Shown here in pieces: positions 15,482-22,900 of a stretch of DNA of 39,066 nt. The stretch covers positions 1 through 39,066 of the forward strand of contig JASGVS010000032.1 in assembly GCA_030054835.1 (NCBI GenBank), given 5' to 3'. This DNA comes from UBA3910 sp002391465. GTDB taxonomy: Bacteria; Bacillota; Limnochordia; Darwinibacteriales; Darwinibacteriaceae. The position numbers and the translations under genes were made by a program. Every line of letters starts with the position of its first letter. Position 1 is the first letter of the stretch. The notes under the pieces are model-generated. The model had not been told where the DNA came from. It saw nothing but the letters and a program-made list of their open reading frames with translations, and did no database searches.

Positions 15482-16880
15482 GGCTGCTATTCTTACAATC
15501 CCTTTGGGGGTTTCTATCTATTTTCAGGAACAGGCCGGGATTTGGGGGCTGGCCCTATCCATGGGCATTGCAGCTTTCGTAGGCGTTGTATTGGTCAGCC
15601 TCAGGGGAACGTCTTCCCGTTTGAAAAACCGTGAAGCTATTCTGATCGTGACCTTAGGCTGGTTTTTCACTTCCCTTTTCGCTGCCCTACCCTTTATATT
15701 TTCCGGCAGTCTTACTAGCACAGCAGATGCTTTTTTTGAAGCGGTTTCAGGCCTAACTACAACCGGGGCAACGGTAATCAGTGATGTGGAAGTGCTGCCT
15801 AAGGGGATTTTGTTTTGGCGGTCCTTTCTCCATTGGGTAGGGGGCATGGGCATCCTGGTCTTGACCCTGGCCATTCTACCCTCCTTGGGCGTGGGAGGTG
15901 TTCAGATCTTTCGGATGGAGAGTTCAGGCCCAACGCCCAGCAAGTTCACGCCGCGTATTGCAGCCACCACCAAGATTCTGTACACAATCTACCTGTCCTT
16001 GACAGCAGTTCAGGTCCTGGTATATCGTTTCGCTGGTTTGGACTTGCTCGACAGTTTTATTGTTGCCTTTGGTTCGGTTGGTACAGGGGGCCTGTCACCA
16101 TACAATGATGGTTTTGTCCGCCACAGCGGGAATGTCTTGCTGCTGGTTTCCGTAGGAGTAGCCATGATCATTTCTGGGGTGAACTTCTCCCTCTACTACG
16201 ATCTGGGGAAGAGGCGCTTTAGGCAGGTGCTCCGTGATTCCGAGCTGAGACTGTTTTTGGCGATTATTGCCACCAGTGTACTCCTCCTTACCTGGAATCT
16301 ACTTGGTAATGTGTATGACACACTAGCTGAGTCAGCGAAGATGGCGTTCTTTCACGTCAGTTCCGTAATTACTACCACAGGTTACGCAGCAGCCGATTAC
16401 GATCTCTGGCCGGCCTTTGGTAAAGGTATCTTATTCGTCCTGATGTTTGTAGGTGGAAGCGCTGGGTCTACCGCCGGTGGTGTTAAGGTGATCAGGCTTT
16501 TGGTGGCAGGGAAATTGGTTAGGCGAGAACTGGATCGACTACTGCATCCCAAGGCTGCCAGTCCAATTACTATTAACGGTAGGGTCTTGCCGGCGGAGGA
16601 GGTCAAGGGGGCAGTGAGCTTCTGCCTTCTCTATTTTTTCGTCTTTATTCTCGGCTCGCTGCTTATTAGTCTAGACAACATTGACTTGTTCAGTGCGGTA
16701 AGCGCTACAGCTGCCGCACTTGGCAATATCGGTCCCGGCTTTGGCGCGGTGGGTCCAATGCAGACATATGCTTTTTTTAGTCCGTTCAGCAAGATTCTTC
16801 TGTCGTTTTTTATGCTCTTAGGGCGGCTGGAGTTTTTTGCGTTCCTGATCCTTTTCTCGCCTAGGTTCTGGCGGGAGTAG
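15432..16880 (+). CDS. trkH: Potassium uptake channel TrkH
   Basis: This 482-residue integral membrane K+ channel subunit has four pore-loop repeats with filter motifs TTTGAT, SVGTGGLSP, TTTGYA and GNIGPGF. The intramembrane loop GGSAGSTAGG of TrkH/KtrB is present near residue 338. The ATG at 15432, preceded by AAAAGGGGG, gives the family N-terminus MNFGMVARVIGSLL. An upstream in-frame extension lies inside trkA and lacks a ribosome binding site. The start lies 50 bases inside trkA, so channel and regulator are translationally coupled. Confidence 0.93.
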   Translation: MNFGMVARVIGSLLLLEAAILTIPLGVSIYFQEQAGIWGLALSMGIAAFVGVVLVSLRGTSSRLKNREAILIVTLGWFFTSLFAALPFIFSGSLTSTADAFFEAVSGLTTTGATVISDVEVLPKGILFWRSFLHWVGGMGILVLTLAILPSLGVGGVQIFRMESSGPTPSKFTPRIAATTKILYTIYLSLTAVQVLVYRFAGLDLLDSFIVAFGSVGTGGLSPYNDGFVRHSGNVLLLVSVGVAMIISGVNFSLYYDLGKRRFRQVLRDSELRLFLAIIATSVLLLTWNLLGNVYDTLAESAKMAFFHVSSVITTTGYAAADYDLWPAFGKGILFVLMFVGGSAGSTAGGVKVIRLLVAGKLVRRELDRLLHPKAASPITINGRVLPAEEVKGAVSFCLLYFFVFILGSLLISLDNIDLFSAVSATAAALGNIGPGFGAVGPMQTYAFFSPFSKILLSFFMLLGRLEFFAFLILFSPRFWRE

Positions 16881-16960
16881 AAACTAAACATTGTTGTACC
16901 GCAAATAGGAGTGTTTTTTTGCCAAATGGGTGAATCTGGGTGTTAAAGGGAGGAGTGCCC

Positions 16961-17557
16961 ATGAATCTTTCAATCAGACCGCTGACTAATCAGTTTCATC
17001 CGGCTTATCTTCGGTTTTTTGATGAGCGGGCGTTTTCTGATGGCAGCCCCAACGGACCCTGTTACTGCACCTCGCCCAGTATGGATGAGGCAAGTATTAG
17101 GCAGATGGTGAGTGAATTCGGGAGTGACACTAAGGGCACGCTCCGCAGATACGCGGTGGACTTGCTGGCTGCGGACAAGATCCACGGCTATTTGGCCTTT
17201 GAGGGTGATGAGCCAATTGGCTGGTGTAACGCAGGTGACTTGGATCTATACGCTAATGTGGGCTTCGGGGCGGAAATGACCGAGTTTATTAAGGCTAACG
17301 CCTGCGGCAAAACAATGTCAGTGGTTTGCTTTGCCATTGCACCGGGGTATCGTGGCAAAGGTATCGCTGCGGCACTACTTAACCGGGTGATTACAGATGC
17401 CCGTGAGAAAGGCTTCCACGCGGTGGAAGGCTATCCACAGATGTCTGACGGAAGATCTGACCTTGATTACAACGGGCCTATTCATCTGTTTAGAAAACTG
17501 GGGTTTGAAGAGATTGCCCAGAAAGGAAACAGGCTGATTATGCGGAAGGAGCTGTGA
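16961..17557 (+). CDS. GNAT family N-acetyltransferase
   Basis: This 198-residue protein has the GNAT core: strand 4 VVCFAIAPGYRGKGIAAALLNRVI with the acetyl-CoA loop (RGKGIA) near residues 134-138, and a C-terminal HLFRKLGFEEIAQ strand. The N-terminal part has a cysteine-containing segment GPCYCTSPSMDE seen in some uncharacterised Firmicutes acetyltransferases. ATG at 16961 follows GGGAGGAG. It begins a run with a second GNAT gene and an APH-type kinase on the same strand. The acceptor substrate is unknown. Confidence 0.85.
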   Translation: MNLSIRPLTNQFHPAYLRFFDERAFSDGSPNGPCYCTSPSMDEASIRQMVSEFGSDTKGTLRRYAVDLLAADKIHGYLAFEGDEPIGWCNAGDLDLYANVGFGAEMTEFIKANACGKTMSVVCFAIAPGYRGKGIAAALLNRVITDAREKGFHAVEGYPQMSDGRSDLDYNGPIHLFRKLGFEEIAQKGNRLIMRKEL

Positions 17558-17715
17558 ACGGCAGCTAGCCTGGGACAAGTTGGCTCTAGACTGGTTGAGG
17601 CAGTGGGCAATGGGGAAATATGGAGTTCTATCAAGCCTCTGCTTGGAACTGGGTGTTCATAAGTTGGAAGAGTGCCTGGACAAGGCTGCCTTCTTTTTTA
17701 GGAGATGAATTTGTA

Positions 17716-18720
17716 TTGGAGTTTATACGGTTTGAGGATACTATGCTGGATGCGGCGGCAGAGCTTCTCTGCGAGAATTACAGCAGTTTACGCGCAAGGG
17801 GCTTGGCGCTCCTGCCCAAAAGTTTTGAGCAGCTTGATAACGCTCGCAAGGCCCTAAAACGGATTATTACACAATCCAAAGCGATGGGACTAGCTGCTGT
17901 GGAAAAGGGGCAGCTGCGCGCCTTTCTGATTGGGACACCTGCTGTTAACCCTATCCGCGGCCGCCATGTGTGGATTTATCCGGCTGGTTTAGGTATAGAT
18001 CCTACCTGTTCCCTAGAGCTCTTGCGGGAACTTTACGCTAGGCTGGGAGAGGTTTGGGTCAGAAACGGCTTTTTCGATCACTTTATTCTCGCCCTGAATA
18101 ACCCCAAATGGTTAGAGCCGTGGCTTAGACTTGGCTTTGCCTATGAGCAGGCCCATGCCCTTTTGGATCTGGACCAGTTCCCCTTTGACAGCCTATCCCC
18201 TAACCCAGAAATCACTGTGCGGAGGGCAACCGAGGCTGATCGGGAGACTGTTCAGTCCTTTTACAACATCATCCCCCGCCAGCACGCTGCCCCGCCCGTC
18301 TGGGGAGTGGCTCTACCGGAAGACCTCCCCGAGATTTATGAGGGGTACGGGGAGCTGCTCGATGAAGAAGGTACAACCCTTTGGCTTGCCTACTGGCGCG
18401 GACGCCCCGTGGGTTTGCATGCGTATCGGACTTTATTGGATGGAGTGGATTTTCTAGCCCCTGCCGGGGCACTGCGGCTCACGGTAGCCAGCACAGTCCC
18501 AGAGGCCAGGGGCCAGGGAGTATCCAGTACTCTTCTTGGGGTAGCTCTCCAGGATGCCTACGCTCGTGGTTACCGTGTATGTGAAACGGATTGGCGCATC
18601 ACCAATCTCCTTTCTTCTAGGCACTGGGAGGGTAAGGGGTTCAAGGAAGTGGCCAAGCGGCTGGTACGGAAAGTGGACCAGAGAATCGTCTGGGCCGATG
18701 GATACAATGAACTACCATAA
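17716..18720 (+). CDS. Tandem GNAT-type acetyltransferase
   Basis: This protein of about 334 residues has two GNAT-like halves. The C-terminal half is clear, with LRLTVASTVPEARGQGVSSTLLGVALQDAYARG near residue 255 containing the RGQGV acetyl-CoA loop. The N-terminal half (HVWIYPAGLGI...) has the fold's strands but a weak loop and may be catalytically dead. The TTG at 17716 is my start because AGGAGA precedes it and the fold begins there. An in-frame ATG at 17620 would add 32 atypical residues without a ribosome binding site. It ends 20 bases before the kinase gene. Substrate unknown. Confidence 0.8.
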   Translation: MEFIRFEDTMLDAAAELLCENYSSLRARGLALLPKSFEQLDNARKALKRIITQSKAMGLAAVEKGQLRAFLIGTPAVNPIRGRHVWIYPAGLGIDPTCSLELLRELYARLGEVWVRNGFFDHFILALNNPKWLEPWLRLGFAYEQAHALLDLDQFPFDSLSPNPEITVRRATEADRETVQSFYNIIPRQHAAPPVWGVALPEDLPEIYEGYGELLDEEGTTLWLAYWRGRPVGLHAYRTLLDGVDFLAPAGALRLTVASTVPEARGQGVSSTLLGVALQDAYARGYRVCETDWRITNLLSSRHWEGKGFKEVAKRLVRKVDQRIVWADGYNELP

Positions 18721-18740
18721 GGTTTAGTCAGGAGTATTCT

Positions 18741-19616
18741 ATGCACGAAAACCAGTTAGATATAAACATCGACCTTGTTAGAACAATAATCAACAAACAG
18801 TTTCCCGAATACGGAGATCTGCCCCTAACGCCGGTTAATTCCACTGGCACGGTTAACGTAATCTACAGGCTGGGCAGTGAACTTACTGTGCGCATGCCCA
18901 GACTGTCCAAGTGGTCTAAGGACATTGAAAAAGAAACAACTTGGCTGCCGAGGTTATCGCCCCATTTGTCACTAGAGATCCCAGAGCCTGTTGCGGTGGG
19001 ACAGGCTACCAAGATCTATCCATCCATTTGGGCCATTTACCGCTGGATCAGCGGCGAAGTGTACAGCGATCAGTCTGTATCCGATGAAAAGGAAGCTGCG
19101 AAGCAGCTCGCTGCCTTTGTCAATGAGTTCCATAGTATTGAAGTGCCAAGTGATGCTCCTAAGGCTGGGCGCCGCCCCTTGGCTGAACTATGCGAGATTA
19201 CAGAGAGGGCGGTTAGGGAGGCAGATGATCTCCTGGATGTGGAGCGGGTGCTATTGGCTTGGCGGGAGTCAGCGAAGGCGTCTCCCTGGGATGGCATCCC
19301 CGTTTGGATCCACGCCGATCTCCTGCGGCCCAATCTCCTGGTGGAAGCGGGAAGGCTAAAAGCAGTGATTGATTTCGGCAGCTGCGGGATTGGAGATCCT
19401 TGTTTCGACCTAGTTCCGGCTTGGAGCGTGTTTGGGGCAGAGGGTAGGCAGGTGTTTCAGAGCACCATCACCGCTGATCCGGACACTTGGCTGCGGGCCC
19501 GTGCCTACGCTCTCCATCAAGCTGCCTTGATCGTTCCTTATTACCGTGAAACCAACCCCGGTTTTGTGGACCTAGCCCTGCGGACGATTGAGCAAGTGCT
19601 GTTGGATATGGAATAA
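18741..19616 (+). CDS. Aminoglycoside phosphotransferase (APH) family kinase
   Basis: This 291-residue protein has a protein-kinase-like fold. The catalytic loop is WIHADLLRPNLL near 191-202 (catalytic Asp) and the Mg-binding motif is VIDFGSCGIGDPCFDL near 210-225. The N-lobe ELTVRMPR carries the nucleotide-binding strand with Arg in place of Lys, as in several APH(2'')-like and macrolide-kinase-like proteins. It phosphorylates a small molecule, and antibiotic resistance is possible but cannot be claimed from motifs. It is co-directional with two GNAT genes and preceded by AGGAG. It ends at a bidirectional terminator. Confidence 0.83.
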   Translation: MHENQLDINIDLVRTIINKQFPEYGDLPLTPVNSTGTVNVIYRLGSELTVRMPRLSKWSKDIEKETTWLPRLSPHLSLEIPEPVAVGQATKIYPSIWAIYRWISGEVYSDQSVSDEKEAAKQLAAFVNEFHSIEVPSDAPKAGRRPLAELCEITERAVREADDLLDVERVLLAWRESAKASPWDGIPVWIHADLLRPNLLVEAGRLKAVIDFGSCGIGDPCFDLVPAWSVFGAEGRQVFQSTITADPDTWLRARAYALHQAALIVPYYRETNPGFVDLALRTIEQVLLDME

Positions 19617-19655
19617 AAAAAGAAGCCCCGCTGGCGCGGGGCTTTGGGCGTTTTT
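19614..19655 (+). terminator. Bidirectional terminator between convergent genes
   Basis: A perfect 8-bp GC-rich stem, AGCCCCGC / GCGGGGCT with a TGGC loop, is followed by TTTGGGCGTTTTT on the plus strand and by TCTTTTTTTA on the minus strand. It serves the APH-type kinase gene and the convergent gamma-CA-like gene. Confidence 0.9.
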
Positions 19656-19668
19656 GTGTTGACAGCAG

Positions 19669-20643
19669 TCAGCGAAAAGCCCAAACGGGGCGCGGTTGGA
19701 GTTCGGTCAGTTCACCGCTGCTTTTGGCGGGGAATCCTTCTAGAATCTGGTTGTCCGGGAAAACGCTGCGCTGTTTCACGAGACTGCCCGCCTTAACCAG
19801 TGTGTTTTTTCCTAGAGTGCTGTAATCGCAGACGATTGCCCCCGCTTCAATCACGCTGTTGGCGCCAATTGTGGTACCGTGGATCATGCAGCAAGGCCCG
19901 ATTGTTACGTTGTCGTGGATGTTCAGTTCGTTGTCTGGCAGTAGGTGAAGTACGGTGTTTTCTAGGATATGTACGTTATTGCCGATTCTCACAGGGCCGT
20001 GGGAATCCCCGATTATTTTCACGCCCGCTCCGATTACACAGTTTTCACCGATAACCACATCTCCGGTGATTTCCGCGCTGGGGAAAACAACGGTGGAAGC
20101 GGAGACAGACGGGAACTTGCCGTTGTACTCATAGAGGTTTTGCATACCGTCACCTTCCTTACCCTCACTTTTGCTAATGTGTTCCACAGGTGTGCCTAGA
20201 GATGTATCATTTCCACGCAGGCTGGCGATGCGCTCTCTGTCTTGGGATGTTAATCTGCGAATAACGCGGCCGGGCCGTCCCACAACGACCGATTCAGAGG
20301 GAATGACCTGGCCAGCGGGGACAATGGTGCCTTCCCCGAAGATGCACCAATTACCCACCTTGGAGCCTGGTAGAAAGATTGTGCTGTTGCCGATCTCGCA
20401 CAAGCTGCCTATTTCCGCCCCAATGGCGACACATCTGTGGCCGAAAATGGTTTTGCTGCCAACACTCAGTTTCTGCTCTGGCGTTCCTATTAGGACCGAG
20501 TTCTCCAGCACCCAAGTGCCATTGCCCAGGGTGATTGAGTCTTCAACTGAACGCAGAATGGAGCCTTGGGCGATGTACGCTTTGCTGCCCAGCCGTACCT
20601 GACCGATAATTCGGGCAGACCCGACGATCTTAGGTTTTGTCAT
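19669..20643 (-). CDS. Fused double gamma-carbonic-anhydrase-like left-handed beta-helix protein
   Basis: This 324-residue protein is two gamma-CA-like hexapeptide modules (about 1-150 and 175-324) joined by a polar linker. Ordinary family members have one module of 170-210 residues. Cam zinc ligands His81, His117 and His122 map to Ile52, His69 and Ile74 in module 1 and to His233, Pro250 and His255 in module 2, with identical spacing (17 and 5). Each module therefore keeps what the other lacks. The Arg59/Asp61 pair is likewise split: Arg31 in module 1 and Asp213 in module 2. ATG follows AAGGAGGTGCGGT. It is divergent from the sedoheptulokinase-like gene. It could be a carbonic anhydrase, a metal-binding scaffold or an acyltransferase relative. 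Activity is not proven. Confidence 0.85.
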   Translation of the reverse strand: MTKPKIVGSARIIGQVRLGSKAYIAQGSILRSVEDSITLGNGTWVLENSVLIGTPEQKLSVGSKTIFGHRCVAIGAEIGSLCEIGNSTIFLPGSKVGNWCIFGEGTIVPAGQVIPSESVVVGRPGRVIRRLTSQDRERIASLRGNDTSLGTPVEHISKSEGKEGDGMQNLYEYNGKFPSVSASTVVFPSAEITGDVVIGENCVIGAGVKIIGDSHGPVRIGNNVHILENTVLHLLPDNELNIHDNVTIGPCCMIHGTTIGANSVIEAGAIVCDYSTLGKNTLVKAGSLVKQRSVFPDNQILEGFPAKSSGELTELQPRPVWAFR

Positions 20644-20720
20644 ACCGCACCTCCTTGTCCCTTTTTCCTGACGATTTCCAAAAATTAACTTAGGTTTATT
20701 ATACCACGGGAGATGGTTCT

Positions 20721-22064
20721 ATGCTCGCACTAGGAATTGATTTGGGCACCACCAGCATCAGTGCTGTGGTGATCAATGCTGATAGCGGACTGGTCTTGGC
20801 AGAGAAAGTTATTGCCAATGGGAGCTGGATTGCTTCCCCCAATCCTTGGGAGAGCATTCAGGACCCCATTTGGCTCCGGGATGCCTCGCTTAAGCTCCTG
20901 GACGACCTGCTTCAACGGTATCCTTCAGTGGCTGTCATCGGCCTTACCGGCCAGATGCACGGTATTCTTTACCTGGATGCGCAAGGCAACCCAGTTAGTC
21001 CCCTATACACCTGGCAGGACGGTAGGGGAGAGCTGGCTTACAATAAGCATACCAAGTGGAGCCGTCGCTTTTCGGAGTTGACGGGTTTTTCTACCGCCAC
21101 TGGTTATGGTTTGGTCACTCATTTTTACAACCTCCATAACGGCCTTGTCCCCACCGAAGCAGCCCACATCTGCACCATTGGGGATTACCTTGGTCTTGTT
21201 TTGACAGGAGAGACAACGCCCACGATGCATGCTTCCAACGCGGCAAGTATAGGTGCCTTTGATCTCGTTTCCGGTTATTTTGATCACGACGCTTTGGAAG
21301 CAAGTGGTATCGACCCAGCTATACTGCCTGAGATAACCCAAGAACCGCAAATTATCGGTAGCTTTCGGAACATTCCAGTGGCACTTGCCCTGGGAGATCA
21401 CCAAGCCAGCTTTTTGGGAGCAGTGGCTGATCCGGCGGGGAGTATCCACATCAATGTGGGTACGGGTAGTCAGGTTTCGGTACTCAGTAGTACTCTGCCC
21501 AAGACGGGAGGGGACTTTGAGGTCAGACCCTTTGTGTCCGAAGACTATCTGCTCACGCAGGCAGCCCTCTGCGGCGGTCGGGCCTACGCCGTGTTAGAGG
21601 AGTTTTTCCGCAGGTATATGCTTGCAGCGGGACTGCCTGGGGAGAGTCAGTATGGGGTGATGGAAAAACTCGCGGAATGGGCTATAGCGCCGGAAAGTGA
21701 ACTAAGGGTTGCTACTACCTTTTCCGGTACTCGGCGCAATCCCGACTTGCGGGGCAGCATCGAAAACATAGGTGTGGATAATTTCACCCCGGAGCATCTG
21801 ATTCAAGGAGTTCTGAACGGTATTGCCCATGAACTGTACACCATGTACTTGGGGATAGCCAAGCACCTTACCCATCAGCCCAAATTCCTGGTAGGGTCCG
21901 GATCTGGGCTGCGTAAGAACAAGGTACTACAGCATCTTTTTAGCGAGAAGTTTGGCATGGAACTCCATATCCCGCCTTACAGTGAAGAGGCGGCATATGG
22001 CGTAGCTCTCTTTGCGGTGCGAGCGTTGAGTGGATTAGCTTGCGGAGGCGATGCTACAATCTAG
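20721..22064 (+). CDS. FGGY-family kinase, sedoheptulokinase-like
   Basis: This 447-residue FGGY sugar kinase has the N-terminal ATP-binding motif GIDLGTTSISAVV, GLTGQMHGILY and LYTWQDGRGE (the latter two characteristic of sedoheptulokinases), the catalytic Asp in ALGDHQASFLGA near residue 227, and C-terminal VGSGSGLRKN. It probably phosphorylates sedoheptulose to the 7-phosphate, feeding the pentose phosphate pathway, although other ketoses are possible. ATG is preceded by GGGAGATGG. It is divergent from the gamma-CA-like gene with only 77 bases between starts, so the two may share control. No sugar transporter adjoins it. Confidence 0.82.
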   Translation: MLALGIDLGTTSISAVVINADSGLVLAEKVIANGSWIASPNPWESIQDPIWLRDASLKLLDDLLQRYPSVAVIGLTGQMHGILYLDAQGNPVSPLYTWQDGRGELAYNKHTKWSRRFSELTGFSTATGYGLVTHFYNLHNGLVPTEAAHICTIGDYLGLVLTGETTPTMHASNAASIGAFDLVSGYFDHDALEASGIDPAILPEITQEPQIIGSFRNIPVALALGDHQASFLGAVADPAGSIHINVGTGSQVSVLSSTLPKTGGDFEVRPFVSEDYLLTQAALCGGRAYAVLEEFFRRYMLAAGLPGESQYGVMEKLAEWAIAPESELRVATTFSGTRRNPDLRGSIENIGVDNFTPEHLIQGVLNGIAHELYTMYLGIAKHLTHQPKFLVGSGSGLRKNKVLQHLFSEKFGMELHIPPYSEEAAYGVALFAVRALSGLACGGDATI

Positions 22065-22096
22065 CCTAAGAAAGACCTTGCGAAAGGGAATAGTAT

Positions 22097-22171
22097 ATGG
22101 AGTGTGAAATGATCGGCAGCGCACAGTCCGTCAGCGATGTGTTGAAAGAAGGCGTATCCCGAAACAGCTAG
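22097..22171 (+). CDS. Possible 24-residue small ORF or gene remnant
   Basis: An ATG with AAAGGG eleven bases upstream opens 24 codons (starting MECEMIGSAQ) in the 217-base gap after the sedoheptulokinase-like gene. No family is recognisable. A second short frame starting GTGGCAGATATT near 22219 is also open. These may be decayed genes; no expression signal beyond the ribosome binding site is visible. Confidence 0.2.
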   Translation: MECEMIGSAQSVSDVLKEGVSRNS

Positions 22172-22281
22172 AGGAGTTCGAGCCTCCAGAGATATATACC
22201 TAATCCTTGGAAAGTACCGTGGCAGATATTCGCCCCATTCGAAAAGTTGAAGATCCTTATTTGTGAGAGGGGGATCGAGTC

Positions 22282-22653
22282 ATGAAGTTTGTCTCATCCA
22301 TTATAGGAGTCGCCCTTGATTGTAGGGACCCAGACGAGCTAGCTGATTTTTACGTTGAACTGCTTGGCCTGGAGAAGACCATCTCCAGCGGGAACTGGGC
22401 AGGTATCCACACCCCGCAGGGCATCATTCTAGCGTTTCAAAGGGTGGAAGAGTACGTTCCCCCGGTCTGGCCGTGGCAGGAGGGGGAGCAGCAGCAGATG
22501 TTGCACCTGGACTTTAAGGTTGATGACCTGGAAAAGGCGGTGGAGCATGCGACGAAGTGCGGTGCCAAAAAAGCAGAGGTGCAGTACTATGACTCCTCCA
22601 CTGTCATGTTTGACCCTGCCGGACATCCCTTTTGCTTATCCACCGTGGAGTAG
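22282..22653 (+). CDS. VOC family protein (single glyoxalase-like module)
   Basis: This 123-residue single-module VOC protein has two beta-alpha-beta-beta-beta repeats. The first begins IIGVALDCRDPDELADFYVELLGLE and the second begins MLHLDFKVDDLEKAVEHATKCGA. The C-terminal VMFDPAGHPFCLSTVE has the final Glu of the family, and His75 lies in the second repeat start. It resembles the glyoxalase-like group often annotated as bleomycin-resistance-type proteins, but no substrate is implied. It starts after AGAGGGGGATC and ends at a UUCG-loop terminator, so it is monocistronic or the end of the kinase unit. Confidence 0.85.
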   Translation: MKFVSSIIGVALDCRDPDELADFYVELLGLEKTISSGNWAGIHTPQGIILAFQRVEEYVPPVWPWQEGEQQQMLHLDFKVDDLEKAVEHATKCGAKKAEVQYYDSSTVMFDPAGHPFCLSTVE

Positions 22654-22672
22654 TAGCTTAGTGAATTACTGT

Positions 22673-22696
22673 GTGCCGCTTCGGTGGCACTTTTTT
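22673..22696 (+). terminator. Intrinsic terminator with UUCG tetraloop
   Basis: GTGCCGC-TTCG-GTGGCAC followed by six T forms a 7-bp stem closed by the very stable C(UUCG)G loop. It is 19 bases after the VOC stop. Confidence 0.92.
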
Positions 22697-22900
22697 ATTT
22701 GAGTAATATATTGTAGACGGGATATTTTGCCGTACTCCGCTGTTAACAAGTGATATTTCTAGGCCAATTTGTGCTTAGGTCTTTAACTTAAGGTCGGTAA
22801 ATGTTAATATATTACTTAAGTGCCTGCGAGTATACCCACCTAATCTCAGCCTCGGGCATAGTGAAAAATCATAACGTCAAAAAAAAGGAAGTGATGTACA

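Noticed and set aside
18741..19616. Calling the APH-family gene an antibiotic resistance gene
   Set aside because: Only the kinase fold motifs are visible. Many relatives phosphorylate other small molecules.
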